Translations under genes and position numbers: made by a program
The notes under the pieces: generated by a model
Database searches by the model: none
Seen by the model: only the letters and a program-made list of their open reading frames with translations
What the model was told of the DNA's origin: nothing
Shown: positions 1 through 9,313 of the stretch, one piece after another
Numbering within the stretch: position 1 is the stretch's first letter
How the letters are laid out: each line of letters starts with the position of its first letter
Origin: Psychroserpens jangbogonensis
GTDB lineage: Bacteria > Bacteroidota > Bacteroidia > Flavobacteriales > Flavobacteriaceae
Reading direction: 5' to 3'
Assembly: GCF_000797465.1 (NCBI RefSeq)
Contig: NZ_JSWG01000001.1
Span: 124,001 to 188,000 of the forward strand
Length of the DNA: 64,000 nt

Positions 1-843
1 TCTGGCCCGCGAAGCCGAAGGACGAGATCCTCTTTGACCTGACGTTCTGAAATTACCATTATTAATATTTCTATTTACAGTATTAGAGGTGTTTCTTCTG
101 GTAGAATTGTAATTGTTATAGCTATTGTGGTTATGAATATTGACAGTTGTATGACCATAACCTCCATGATAACCATGATGATGATGATAATGATGATGAT
201 GATAAACACCAATACTTATTACAGCCCAAGGATTCCAGTAAACAGGGTAGTATCCATAATAATAAGGAGGGTAATAAGGAATGTATGCAGGTGAATAGAC
301 ATATTGAACTACAGGAGCCGTTTGAACGACCACAACCTTTGTAGTTGCTTCTACATTTACAGTGACTGGATCGTCTCCTACATAAGCTGGATTAGATGTC
401 ACTGCCTCTGTAGCTTCAGTACGGGGTTCAATAACATAATCTTTTCCATATAATTCCTTATCTCCAATAATCTGCATGGTAACTTTACCAGCAGTATCTT
501 TTGATACCGTAATTACTGCAACGTCCTGATTTTCTTTTTCACTTATTGCGTCCTGAAGAATAAATAAGAAATCATCTCCATCTTTTTCAGTTACAACTTT
601 TATGAAATCAACTTTACCATCATTATTTAGGTCTAAATTGACAATTCCAGCTTTTTCATCATTTAACGACTTTTCAAAAGCCTCAATGGTCTTTGACTGC
701 TGAAAAACGTTCAATACCGCATAAAGATCTAGATCATCACCTGGCAAACCTAACAGAGGCATTTCATTCTCTGTTTGAGAAAAAGCTGACAAACTAATTA
801 AACTTATTGCTAGTAGTAAAATTGATAATAATCTATTTTTCAT
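1..843 (-). CDS. Secreted His/Tyr-rich protein, 3' end outside the window
   Basis: An open frame of 281 codons runs from an ATG at 843-841 to the left edge without a stop, so the C-terminus is missing. The N-terminus (MKNRLLSILLLAISLISLSA, then FSQ) is a clear signal peptide. Residues about 25-125 form a globular domain holding an EF-hand-like DLNNDGKVDF stretch. Residues about 165-200 are rich in Tyr and Pro (YIPYYPPYYYGYYPVYW), followed by two blocks of four His, and then an Asn/Arg/Ser-rich tail. I recognise no enzymatic motif. Similar His/Tyr-rich secreted proteins of unknown function occur in Bacteroidota. The plus-strand reading of the His block is a shadow of this gene. Confidence 0.8.
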   Translation of the reverse strand, partial: MKNRLLSILLLAISLISLSAFSQTENEMPLLGLPGDDLDLYAVLNVFQQSKTIEAFEKSLNDEKAGIVNLDLNNDGKVDFIKVVTEKDGDDFLFILQDAISEKENQDVAVITVSKDTAGKVTMQIIGDKELYGKDYVIEPRTEATEAVTSNPAYVGDDPVTVNVEATTKVVVVQTAPVVQYVYSPAYIPYYPPYYYGYYPVYWNPWAVISIGVYHHHHYHHHHGYHGGYGHTTVNIHNHNSYNNYNSTRRNTSNTVNRNINNGNFRTSGQRGSRPSASRAR

Positions 844-988
844 AACATTATTTTAATTTTCTCCTTAAAACAATCGAAGAGTGAAATTTTGTTTTCGCCT
901 GAATTATTGTACGTCGTATTAATCGTAAACATTCATAAAATAATAAAAATTCAAAATTATTATTTATTTCTCAAATATATGGGAATTC

Positions 989-1021
989 TAATTATATCTC
1001 ATTAATTTTGAGATATAATTA
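989..1021. repeat. 13-bp inverted repeat with 7-nt spacer
   Basis: The left arm TAATTATATCTCA and right arm TGAGATATAATTA are perfectly complementary around a 7-nt spacer (1002-1008). It could be an operator or a weak AT-rich hairpin. No long T-tract follows, so I do not call it a terminator. Confidence 0.5.
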
Positions 1022-1085
1022 ATTAACTTCTACTTTATATCAAGGCACTTTGATGTAAAATTATACGGTATTTGTATTTTGCTTT

Positions 1086-1190
1086 TTTCCATACACTATT
1101 TTTGGCTATGCGAATCATAGAAATTATAATTCCAATAGAAGTAGTACCAGAGGTAGTCTTAGTGGTGGCACTGCTCGTCGACGTGGCTAA
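1086..1190 (+). pseudogene. Possible C-terminal remnant of a His/Asn/Arg-rich secreted protein
   Basis: A plus-strand frame ends at TAA 1188-1190 and reads ...YANHRNYNSNRSSTRG then SLSGGTARRRG. It has no start codon in frame; an in-frame stop lies about 45 bases upstream of 1107. The composition (NHxxYNS, TR, terminal GG...RRR) resembles the low-complexity tail of the protein encoded at 1-843 on the opposite strand. I infer a decayed fragment of a paralogue. The sequence is low complexity, so chance similarity is possible. Confidence 0.3.
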
Positions 1191-1235
1191 AATTCACGAT
1201 AATGAATTAAGGGTTAATTAAATAAGGTTTAAAGA

Positions 1236-2288
1236 ATGAATAAAAACATTTCGATTACAGAAATTTTAAAAATCATCGTTTTATTACTGATGGTTACCTG
1301 GTGCTTTTTTATTGTACGTCCTTTTTTATTAGCTATTCTATGGGCTATTATACTTGCCGTAGCATTGTATCCACTGTTTGAAAAATGGATGAAAAAATTC
1401 GGCAAAAACAGAAAAACAGGTGTCTCATTATTCACATTATTTGGTTCAATTATTTTGTTTATCCCGTTGTACTTTATGATTGGATCTATTGTAGAAAACA
1501 CCAAAGTAACTATTAATCAAATCCAAAATCATTCTTTACAAATTCCGCAACCAGAAGACTCAATTAAAGATTGGCCATTGATTGGAGAACCTCTATATAA
1601 AGAATGGGACGATCTTGCTACAAATGCTCGTGAATACGCTGTGTTACATGAAGATCTTATTTTAGAAAAAGGTAGTGGCTTGATTACTAATATTGGTGGA
1701 TTTATAGGGTCTTTAATAACCTTTATTATCTCTTTTCTTATTGCAGTTCTATTTATGTATCATTCCGATTCTGGATATAAGATATCTAAACAGCTTATGC
1801 AAAAGCTATTAGGTGACCAATCCGAAGAAATCATTAATATGTCAAGAGACACCATTCGGAGTGTTGTAAAAGGTATTTTACTGGTTGCTCTTATACAAGC
1901 ATTTCTTGCATTTATTGGGTTTAAAGCCATCGGTTTACCAGCAGCTGGTATTTTTGCATTGGTTGTTTTAATTACAGCAATTGTTCAAATACCTGCCATA
2001 TTAACTATGATACCTGCAATAATTATTGCTTTTTCTACTTCAGACCCAACTCCCGCTATAATTTTTGCGATTTACTGTGTTTTAGTGGGTCTAGCAGATA
2101 ACGTTCTAAAACCATTACTTCTTGGGAAAGGATTGCAAACTCCTATGATTATTATTTTAATTGGGACAATTGGAGGTATGCTTTTGCATGGAATAATTGG
2201 TCTTTTTGTAGGCGCAATAGTTTTAGCTGTAATGCATAGAATATACATATATTGGGTAACGAGTCCTGATAAAAAAATTAACCTATAA
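1236..2288 (+). CDS. AI-2E family transporter (UPF0118/YdiK-like permease)
   Basis: This 350-residue polytopic membrane protein has the usual layout of the AI-2E transporter family (PF01594): two N-terminal helices, a third at about residues 65-85, a soluble stretch at about 85-145, then a C-terminal block of five hydrophobic helices. The family exports or exchanges varied substrates (AI-2, sodium/proton in some members), so the substrate is unknown. The sequence GLADNVLKPLLLGKG near residue 285 matches the family's conserved D-x-x-x-K/R-P region. It starts the plus-strand run of envelope genes and lies 8 nt ahead of the next gene. Confidence 0.88.
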   Translation: MNKNISITEILKIIVLLLMVTWCFFIVRPFLLAILWAIILAVALYPLFEKWMKKFGKNRKTGVSLFTLFGSIILFIPLYFMIGSIVENTKVTINQIQNHSLQIPQPEDSIKDWPLIGEPLYKEWDDLATNAREYAVLHEDLILEKGSGLITNIGGFIGSLITFIISFLIAVLFMYHSDSGYKISKQLMQKLLGDQSEEIINMSRDTIRSVVKGILLVALIQAFLAFIGFKAIGLPAAGIFALVVLITAIVQIPAILTMIPAIIIAFSTSDPTPAIIFAIYCVLVGLADNVLKPLLLGKGLQTPMIIILIGTIGGMLLHGIIGLFVGAIVLAVMHRIYIYWVTSPDKKINL

Positions 2289-2296
2289 AAATACTA

Positions 2297-3235
2297 TTGA
2301 AAAAGATTAGAACATTTATTTTGACTTTTAGAAGAATCTTAGCTCTTTTTGGGTTTCTTATGCTACTGGGCAGTTCTTGTTTCGCACAAGATATTGAACC
2401 TAGAAGATGGTCAAACATTCCATTAGGCACTGATATTTTAGGAGTTGGATATGTCCATACAAATGGAAAAATATTTTTTGACCCTCTACTACAAGTTCAA
2501 GATGCTAAATTTACTAGTAATTCGTTTATAGTTCAGTACATTAAACCTTTTAAAATTGGAAGCAAATCGGCACGTCTAGATGTAATGATACCTTATAGTA
2601 TTGCGCGTTGGGAAGGTCTATTAAATGGAGTTTCTACAACTGTTAATCGCAATGGTATTGCTGATCCAAGAATACGGATTTCTTTAAATTTCATTGGTAT
2701 GTCTGCAATGAAACCTAAAGAAATGATAGAATTTTTAAAAACAAATCCTAAACGAACTTCATTTGGTGCTTCATTAGCTATCACATTACCATTGGGACAG
2801 TATTTTGATGATAAGCTACTTAATTTAGGCCAAAATAGATTTGTTTTCCGCCCACAAATAGGAATGCTACACCATTGGAAAAATTGGTCCTATGAATTAT
2901 CTGGGTCTGTTTTTTTATATACAAAAAATGAAGATTTCTCGAATGGCAAAACCAGAAAACAAAATGCTGTGTTTGCTGCACAAACACATTTGATCAGAAG
3001 TTTTAAATCTAAAATGTGGGTGTCTTTAAGTTTTGGATACGGATTAACAGGAGAATCTTTTGTAAATAATGAACCTAATAATGATGATCGGTCAGATATT
3101 TTAGGTGCAACTTCCTTTGGATTTGCTTTATCTAAAAAGCAGGCTATAAAACTATCATATATTCGTACTGAAACTCTTAATGATATAGGAGCAAATTTGA
3201 ATTCAATTTTACTTTCTTGGTCGACCAGAATGTAG
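2297..3235 (+). CDS. Outer-membrane transporter-like protein with TTG start
   Basis: A 312-residue protein with an N-terminal signal (hydrophobic segment ILALFGFLMLLGSSCFAQ), followed by alternating amphipathic strands ending in an aromatic/positive C-terminus, typical of an outer-membrane beta-barrel. It resembles the MetA-pathway phenol-degradation/transporter family (PF13557), whose members are predicted barrels without proven function. The start is TTG at 2297, because the next in-frame ATG lies inside the signal peptide and would remove its basic n-region. It is 8 nt downstream of the AI-2E transporter and probably co-transcribed. Confidence 0.75.
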   Translation: MKKIRTFILTFRRILALFGFLMLLGSSCFAQDIEPRRWSNIPLGTDILGVGYVHTNGKIFFDPLLQVQDAKFTSNSFIVQYIKPFKIGSKSARLDVMIPYSIARWEGLLNGVSTTVNRNGIADPRIRISLNFIGMSAMKPKEMIEFLKTNPKRTSFGASLAITLPLGQYFDDKLLNLGQNRFVFRPQIGMLHHWKNWSYELSGSVFLYTKNEDFSNGKTRKQNAVFAAQTHLIRSFKSKMWVSLSFGYGLTGESFVNNEPNNDDRSDILGATSFGFALSKKQAIKLSYIRTETLNDIGANLNSILLSWSTRM

Positions 3236-3365
3236 ATTTAGCATTACACATTTTTGAGAAAAATTAAAAATAAAAAATTAATTTTACTTTATATCTGTAA
3301 TTAAAAGAGTTAATTTTAAGAATGATTTTTTGAGAGTTTATTTTAAATAATTAAAACTAATAATT

Positions 3366-4097
3366 ATGAATTTAATAAAACTATTTTGTCTGGTTATCCT
3401 TTTTCTAGGATCCTTTAATACTAGTGCTCAAGAAATTGAAGAACAAGAGCAATATAAAAACCAAATAAGCATCGTAGCAAGTGATTTAATTGATGGCACA
3501 CTACAATTAAAGTATGAACGTCTACTTGGTAAACATATATCAGTTGGTTTAGGTTTAGGTCTCCGAGGAGAAGACGGTCTTATTCGCTTGTCCGGTTTAG
3601 ACACAGAACACATAAAAACAAGTGATATTTTTTATTCTGGATTTAAAATTATACCAGAGGTAAAGTATTATGTAAGTAAAACACAACAATATAGTATGGA
3701 TGGTTTTTATTTTGGGGCGTACTTAAAGTATTCTAATTTTAAATCTGATATAAATGGTACCTATACAGACGATGCAGACCAAACATTTCTTGTGGCTTTT
3801 GAGGGCGAAATTAACGTTACGTCGGTAGGATTTATGATTGGTTACAAGCTTCCTATAGGAAAGCGGTTTTCTATAGATTTTTTAATTGCTGGACCAGGAG
3901 CTGGATTTCATAATTATTCTTTTAAAAACACAACAGATTTACCTGAATCCTTTTATGAAGACTTTAATGAAGCCTTAGAAAAATACAGCTTTTTTGATGA
4001 ATTAAATGGTGATTTCAGATTTTCATCAACAAATGGAACAACACGTTTTACAATACCATCATTTAGATATGGTATTACTTTAGGATTTTCTTTATAA
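3366..4097 (+). CDS. Putative outer-membrane beta-barrel protein
   Basis: A 243-residue secreted protein with the signal peptide MNLIKLFCLVILFLGSFNTS, then AQ. The mature part is built of short alternating strands such as QISIVASDLIDGTLQLKYER and ends in FRYGITLGFSL, an outer-membrane barrel signature. I cannot assign a family with certainty; DUF3575-like barrels look similar. A 130-base gap precedes it, and the DUF481-like gene follows after 11 nt, so the two are likely co-transcribed. Confidence 0.72.
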   Translation: MNLIKLFCLVILFLGSFNTSAQEIEEQEQYKNQISIVASDLIDGTLQLKYERLLGKHISVGLGLGLRGEDGLIRLSGLDTEHIKTSDIFYSGFKIIPEVKYYVSKTQQYSMDGFYFGAYLKYSNFKSDINGTYTDDADQTFLVAFEGEINVTSVGFMIGYKLPIGKRFSIDFLIAGPGAGFHNYSFKNTTDLPESFYEDFNEALEKYSFFDELNGDFRFSSTNGTTRFTIPSFRYGITLGFSL

Positions 4098-4108
4098 TTA
4101 TTTCGAAT

Positions 4109-5131
4109 TTGAACACCACCATAAATACATATCTATTTTCATTCTTCCTATTATTAACGTGTATTGTTAACGCTCAAAACGATACAATTCAATTAAAAAA
4201 TGATAATGTTTTAGTCGGTGAAATAAAATCATTTTCAAAAGGCATTTTGATTATGGAGACCTCCTATAGCGATAAGGATTTTAGGATAGAGTTTAATAAA
4301 ATTGAATCAATAGTTATTCAAAGAAAATGCTTAGTAATCTTGACAAATGGTAGACGACGATTTGGAAAATTAAGCACCAATGTAGATGGACAAGCTGTCA
4401 TTACCTTAGAAGATGGAACTAAAGAAAAATTTAAGCTAGAAGAGATCGTTGCTCTAGAAGAGATAAAGGATAATTTCTGGAATAGGTTTACAGGAGCTAT
4501 AGATTTAAGTTTTAGTCTTTCTAAGGCCAATTCTTTTGAACAGTACAACATTGGTGGCAATCTTAATTACGTTGATGAATTATGGTTAGTAAAAGGTTCG
4601 ATGAGTTTATTGAATTCTAAACAGGATGATGCAGAAACCACTAAACGTAACGATGCAAAATTAGAATTTTATCGTTTACTCCCTAGTTCGCTGTATTTGA
4701 TAGGAGAAGTATCCTTTCTGGCAAATACCGAACAAGAGATAGAAGGAAGACTAAGCCCTAGTATTGGAGCTGGGAAATTTCTAATTATCACCAATAATTT
4801 ATATCTTGGTCTGAGTGTTGGGTACGCCTACAACATTGAAAACTATTTGGATTCATCTTTTAATAAAACCTCATCAGAAGCTTTTATTAGAGGATCTTTT
4901 AGTATGTTTGATTTTGAAGACATAAGCCTGGATTCTAATATTAATTTTTCTCCAAGTTTATCAGAAAAGGGAAGAATCAGGACCGATTATGATATAGACC
5001 TCAAGTATGATTTACCTCTTGATTTCTATATTAAATTGGGGTTTACAATTAATTACGATAATCAACCTGTTTCTATAGGTAATGAGGTTGATTATATTTT
5101 CACTAGTGGCTTTGGATGGAGCTTTGACTAA
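4109..5131 (+). CDS. DUF481 family outer-membrane protein, TTG start
   Basis: A 340-residue protein starting at TTG with signal MNTTINTYLFSFFLLLTCIV then NAQ. Residues about 25-120 hold a short repeat-like module (TIQLKNDNVLVGEIKSFSKG and ILTNGRRRFGKLS) that typically precedes the DUF481 barrel (PF04338; YdiY-like). The remainder is a beta-barrel of about 200 residues ending in FTSGFGWSFD with the C-terminal aromatic expected of outer-membrane proteins. Function of the family is unknown; some members are salt induced. It lies 11 nt after the upstream barrel gene. Confidence 0.8.
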   Translation: MNTTINTYLFSFFLLLTCIVNAQNDTIQLKNDNVLVGEIKSFSKGILIMETSYSDKDFRIEFNKIESIVIQRKCLVILTNGRRRFGKLSTNVDGQAVITLEDGTKEKFKLEEIVALEEIKDNFWNRFTGAIDLSFSLSKANSFEQYNIGGNLNYVDELWLVKGSMSLLNSKQDDAETTKRNDAKLEFYRLLPSSLYLIGEVSFLANTEQEIEGRLSPSIGAGKFLIITNNLYLGLSVGYAYNIENYLDSSFNKTSSEAFIRGSFSMFDFEDISLDSNINFSPSLSEKGRIRTDYDIDLKYDLPLDFYIKLGFTINYDNQPVSIGNEVDYIFTSGFGWSFD

Positions 5132-5180
5132 GAAAGATGTAATACATAAATAATATTTAAGACCATTAAAACTATACCAT

Positions 5181-6026
5181 ATGAAAAACAAAATGAACTT
5201 AATCTTAACCACTATTCTTGGTTTCCTTTGTGCATTAAACTTAAATGCACAAGCTGACTCTACCAAACTAAAAAAAGATAAGCCACAAGTATATAATTAC
5301 AATAACAAAATAGATATCCCAATTACAAGTTTAGCAGCAGGAATTTCAATCTTTAATTTTACTCAAATCTATTCAAAAGACAGGTCTTCTGAGGAATCCA
5401 TATTAGCACTTGATGCAAATGAAGTTAATAAGTTTGATCGTCGTGCTGCTGGAAATTATAACGAAGATGCAAAAAGAGCTAGCGATGTTTTCTTTAAAGC
5501 TGCAATTCCGTTACCGCTTGTAGTATTTGCTTTTGACGATTCAATGAGAAAAGACTATTGGAAACTTTCTTTATTATATGTAGAAGCCATGTCCATTACT
5601 GGTGCTGCTTATAGTACATCACAGCAACTAAATGATCGATTAAGACCATTTACGTATAACCAAAATTTGTCATTGTCTGAGAGAACAAAAGGAGGTGCTA
5701 AAAATTCGTTTTACTCAGGTCATACGGCATTAGTTGCTACGTCAACCTTTTTCTTGGCACAAGTTTATGCAGACTATCATCCAGATTCTTCATCCAAATG
5801 GATAGTTTATGGTGGTGCAGCTTTAGCCACATACTTTACAGGATACTTTCGAGTTCAAGCAGGACAGCATTTCCCCTCTGATGTTATTGTTGGAGGTCTT
5901 GTTGGAGCAGCATCTGGAATTCTAGTACCACTTCTTCATAAAAATAAATTATTTGAAGATGAAAATTTAAGTCTATTACCAGTAACAGGTGAATACCATG
6001 GATTAAGACTTGCATATCAGTTTTAA
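5181..6026 (+). CDS. PAP2 superfamily phosphatase
   Basis: A 281-residue protein with a cleavable signal (LILTTILGFLCALNLNAQ) and an acid-phosphatase/PAP2 domain (PF01569). Motif 1 is NDRLRP with Gln in the usual Lys position, motif 2 is FYSGHTA near residue 177, and motif 3 is RVQAGQHFPSD. The SGH His and the motif 3 Arg, His and Asp are present. Such proteins dephosphorylate lipid phosphates or isoprenyl pyrophosphates on the outer side of the membrane. It follows the DUF481-like gene after 49 nt and is closed by a strong terminator, so it is probably the last gene of the run. Confidence 0.88.
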   Translation: MKNKMNLILTTILGFLCALNLNAQADSTKLKKDKPQVYNYNNKIDIPITSLAAGISIFNFTQIYSKDRSSEESILALDANEVNKFDRRAAGNYNEDAKRASDVFFKAAIPLPLVVFAFDDSMRKDYWKLSLLYVEAMSITGAAYSTSQQLNDRLRPFTYNQNLSLSERTKGGAKNSFYSGHTALVATSTFFLAQVYADYHPDSSSKWIVYGGAALATYFTGYFRVQAGQHFPSDVIVGGLVGAASGILVPLLHKNKLFEDENLSLLPVTGEYHGLRLAYQF

Positions 6027-6125
6027 TGTTAGTCCATTAAAATTAAAGAACTTTTAAAGCTTTTCTAAAACAATCATAACAGAGTTAAAATCTACTATTC
6101 CAAAGGAATACGTGTACGAAAATCT

Positions 6126-6153
6126 AAAATACCCTTTATTGGGTATTTTTTTT
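6126..6153 (+). terminator. Intrinsic terminator after the PAP2 gene
   Basis: Perfect 9-bp stem AAAATACCC/GGGTATTTT with a 6-nt loop, followed by a run of T to 6153. Confidence 0.85.
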
Positions 6154-6215
6154 GTAAAATATATTTCCTACATTTATTACAGCTATTAATTCAACATTTT
6201 AAAAACCAATTAATT

Positions 6216-9017
6216 ATGAAGAAATTATTACTTAGTTTGACTGCCCTATTATTAACCTTTCTTGCTTTTTCTCAAGTTCCCGCAAATGATTTAATTGAAA
6301 ATGCCATTCTAATTGACCCTTCAAATTATAGTGAAGAAAACATACGATTAGATTTGGCTACTACTACTGGTGTAGAACCAGGAGGATGTGGAACTGGCAC
6401 CTTTACTAAAGTATATTATAAATTTACTGCTACTAGTGATGCTAGAGTTAATGCTACGCTTACAGATATGATTAACACTCCTATCACCCAAAGTTTTGTT
6501 GTTTTTTATACTGCAGCAGATTTGAATCAAACAGATGAGTCATTACTTAATCTGGCTTCCGACTGTGCCCTTGCAAGTTCAGGTGCTGCAACAGTAACTG
6601 CAGGTCAGTCTTATTATTTGCAAGTACATAGAAGTGATGCCAATGCGTTTTCTAGAATACAAGTTGCTTTAGGACCATCAAATGACAGCATTGAAAACGC
6701 CATTGAAATGACTTCAACCTTTTATGATGAAAACATACGTCTAGATTTAGCAGTTGCAAATCCTGGTGGTCAAGTTGGCTGCGAATTAGGAGGTTTCAGC
6801 AATGTGTATTATAAATTCACAGCAACAACCGATGGTAATGTTACTTTTTTCCTATTCCCTCAATTTGGTGGCCCAGTTACAGGTAATGCATTTGTTATTG
6901 TTTATACCGCAGCAAACCTTAATGCAACATCAGATTCGGAATTAACAATTAATTCTAATTGTTCTTTTGACACGCAACCAACCATAGGAATTACAAGTGG
7001 TCAAAGCTATTATGTCTTAGTCAGTAGAGATGCTCCAGGTGAGTTATCGAAATTTTCTGTTACCATTCCTGAAGATGGCACTCCAGGTGAGCGACAAGCG
7101 TTGATTGATTTTTACAATGCAACTGATGGACCAAATTGGGCTATTAATACCAACTGGGATACCTCAGCACCTTTATCAGAATGGGCAGGAATTACAATTG
7201 AAAATGGTCATGTTGCATCAATGGGACTAGGTAATGTTGGAGTAAGTGGAAACATACCTAATTCAATTTTTGACTTACCTTTTTTAGAAAGTTTTGTTTT
7301 TCAAAACAATGAATTAACTGGTGAGATACCAGATCTTACTGCTTTAACAAACCTTGAAATCTTTGATGTTTTTGGGAATCGATTCGCTTTTAGTGATTTA
7401 GAACCTAATTTAGCCGTTAACTCAACATTAACAAGTTTTGTGTATTCAAATCAAAAGAATATTAATGAAGAAATCATTATTGACGATCCCATAATTGGTC
7501 AAGAATATACCTTTACCACAACAACTACAGGAACAAATTTATCCTACCAATGGTATAAAGCTGGAACAACGTTTTCACCTGACGATGAATTAATACCTGG
7601 AGCAACAAATTCAGATTATATTATTCCTAGCTTACAAATAGATGATATTTTCACATATACTTGCTTAGTAACAAGTCCATTGATACCTGATTTAACCCTT
7701 AGAAGAAATAACATCAAATTGAGAGTTCCTGTATCTCAGTCAGAACGCGACGCATTAATTGCAATTTATAACAGTCTCGATGGCGCCAATTGGGACAATA
7801 ATGAAAATTGGTTAAGCACAGCTCATGTAGATGATTGGAAAGGAGTTGAAACTTTTGGCGGACAGGTAGTAGTGCTTCTATTAAATTTTCAAAATCTAAA
7901 TGGACAATTACCAGACGAAATTGGTGATCTTATTCATTTAAAAGAAATTAGAATGAGTGTTAACCCTAACCTTACAGGATCAATTCCATCAACTATTGGC
8001 AATTTGACTGATTTAAAATGGCTTAGATTTCAACAAAATGGCATGTCTGGAGAAATTCCAGCCTCTGTCACTAATCTTATTAATTTAGAATACGTGTATT
8101 TACAAAACAATCAATTTAGTGGCAACATCCCAGTAGGATTTGGTAATGCACCACTGATGTTTCAAATGTTTCTTAATGACAATCAACTTGATGGAAACAT
8201 ACCAACAAGTATAGGCAGTTTAGATGAGCTAGTATCCTTTGATATTTCAAATAACGGCCTTTCAGGAACTCTGCCTTCTGAACTTGGAAACCTATCATCG
8301 ATTTTATTATTTGGAATAGCAAACAATGATTTTTCGGGAACTTTACCTGATTGGTCCGGAATCAGTGAGCCAGAAAACGCGAATTTCGATTTAACAAATA
8401 ACTATTTCGATTTTAGTGACCTAGAACCTTTTATAAATAATGGAGTCGCTTTTGAAAACATATTTTATTCGCCTCAACGTACTTTGGATCAAGAAGAAGA
8501 AATCATGTCTCCTCCAGGTGCAGATATTATTTTAGATATTAATGATGCAACCATTGATCGTGATGGCCAGGATACAGCATCAAGCAACCAATTTCAATGG
8601 TACAAAGATAATGTGGCTATTAGTGGCGCAATTGCCGACACCTACACCATTGTAAATGCACAAATAGCCGATAGCGGAGTTTACTTTTGTGAAATCACAA
8701 ATACTACACTACCAGATTTGGTTATTGTTAGAGCAAACATTACAGTAATAGTTGATGATAGTTTGAATACAGCAGGTTTTGAAAATGACGGTTTTGGTAT
8801 CTATCCAAATCCTGCTAATGATTGGATTTCTATAAAAACCAAATTAGGAAATGATACTGTTGCAAAAGTATTTGATCTAAATGGCAAATTATTATACGAG
8901 AAACAACTAACATCTGAGATTACGGCAATTGCTATAGACAATCTATCTGCTGGTATGTATCTCATTTCTGTAAGTAGTGATGCTGTACAAACAACGAAAC
9001 GATTTATAAAACAATAA
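6216..9017 (+). CDS. Leucine-rich-repeat and Ig-like T9SS cargo protein
   Basis: A 933-residue secreted protein. After a signal peptide (ending AFSQ) come two similar modules of about 130 residues, each opening with (S/A)NDxIENAI. Two LRR blocks follow: a short one near 290-415 and a long one near 508-740, each starting with a plant-type cap (ALIDFYNATDGPNW and ALIAIYNSLDGANW). Ig-like segments with QWYK motifs follow each LRR block. The last 75 residues are a type IX secretion sorting domain (GIYPNPANDW...GMYLISV...KRFIKQ). It is probably exported and cell-surface attached, and binds a protein or polysaccharide ligand; the ligand is unknown. It has its own terminator. Confidence 0.88.
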   Translation: MKKLLLSLTALLLTFLAFSQVPANDLIENAILIDPSNYSEENIRLDLATTTGVEPGGCGTGTFTKVYYKFTATSDARVNATLTDMINTPITQSFVVFYTAADLNQTDESLLNLASDCALASSGAATVTAGQSYYLQVHRSDANAFSRIQVALGPSNDSIENAIEMTSTFYDENIRLDLAVANPGGQVGCELGGFSNVYYKFTATTDGNVTFFLFPQFGGPVTGNAFVIVYTAANLNATSDSELTINSNCSFDTQPTIGITSGQSYYVLVSRDAPGELSKFSVTIPEDGTPGERQALIDFYNATDGPNWAINTNWDTSAPLSEWAGITIENGHVASMGLGNVGVSGNIPNSIFDLPFLESFVFQNNELTGEIPDLTALTNLEIFDVFGNRFAFSDLEPNLAVNSTLTSFVYSNQKNINEEIIIDDPIIGQEYTFTTTTTGTNLSYQWYKAGTTFSPDDELIPGATNSDYIIPSLQIDDIFTYTCLVTSPLIPDLTLRRNNIKLRVPVSQSERDALIAIYNSLDGANWDNNENWLSTAHVDDWKGVETFGGQVVVLLLNFQNLNGQLPDEIGDLIHLKEIRMSVNPNLTGSIPSTIGNLTDLKWLRFQQNGMSGEIPASVTNLINLEYVYLQNNQFSGNIPVGFGNAPLMFQMFLNDNQLDGNIPTSIGSLDELVSFDISNNGLSGTLPSELGNLSSILLFGIANNDFSGTLPDWSGISEPENANFDLTNNYFDFSDLEPFINNGVAFENIFYSPQRTLDQEEEIMSPPGADIILDINDATIDRDGQDTASSNQFQWYKDNVAISGAIADTYTIVNAQIADSGVYFCEITNTTLPDLVIVRANITVIVDDSLNTAGFENDGFGIYPNPANDWISIKTKLGNDTVAKVFDLNGKLLYEKQLTSEITAIAIDNLSAGMYLISVSSDAVQTTKRFIKQ

Positions 9018-9042
9018 ATAGTGAGTTTTATTTAACTGTCTT

Positions 9043-9070
9043 AAAAAACCCCCTTAATTGGGGATTTTTT
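9043..9070 (+). terminator. Intrinsic terminator after the LRR gene
   Basis: A-tract, CCCC/GGGG stem around a TTAATT-type loop, and a T6 tract. Confidence 0.75.
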
Positions 9071-9126
9071 ATTGGCCAATGTGATGACATATATCGGTTT
9101 TTAAAGATGTTAAACAACATACAATC

Positions 9127-9210
9127 ATGACTATCATAACTATTTTTATTTCGCTAATTATAATCAATTTAATTTTACTAAAATTTAGTATTAATAAATA
9201 CAAGCACTAG
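9127..9210 (+). CDS. Possible 27-residue single-helix membrane peptide
   Basis: ATG at 9127 opens a 27-codon frame whose product is one hydrophobic helix (about residues 2-20, rich in Ile and Leu) with a short basic tail NKYKH and a TAG stop. It lies alone in a 296-base gap between the LRR gene terminator and the next gene. There is no strong ribosome-binding site, but this is normal in Bacteroidota. Small one-helix proteins are often missed by gene callers; chance in AT-rich DNA is also possible. Confidence 0.35.
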   Translation: MTIITIFISLIIINLILLKFSINKYKH

Positions 9211-9270
9211 TCTATATAAAAGTATAGAAGAGCAAAATCTAAGGCTCCAATGATATCATCTAAAAATGAT

Positions 9271-9278
9271 TATCTTTG
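9271..9278 (+). promoter_or_regulatory. -7 promoter box TATCTTTG
   Basis: Exact match to the Bacteroidota TAnnTTTG box, 35 bases before the ATG at 9314. It lies inside an upstream in-frame extension, which argues against translation starting at 9266. No clear -33 TTTG is present. Confidence 0.5.
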
Positions 9279-9313
9279 ATTATACAATCAATAATCAATC
9301 AAATAATCTGAAG

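Larger units (their letters stand above)
844..1235. other. Intergenic region between divergent genes
   Basis: This 392-base stretch holds no complete gene. It contains an AT-rich inverted repeat (989-1021) and a plus-strand coding remnant (about 1086-1190), both listed separately. It must also hold the promoters of the leftward secreted protein and of the rightward transporter, but I see no confident pair of -33 and -7 boxes. Confidence 0.6.

Noticed and set aside
147-344. Plus-strand His/Asp-rich ORF of 65 codons
   Set aside because: Antisense shadow of the His-block of the secreted protein at 1-843, which has a signal peptide and coherent composition.
9266-9313. Upstream ATG start for the SRPBCC protein
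   Set aside because: Adds 16 polar residues before the membrane anchor and lies upstream of a consensus -7 box; the ATG at 9314 fits better.
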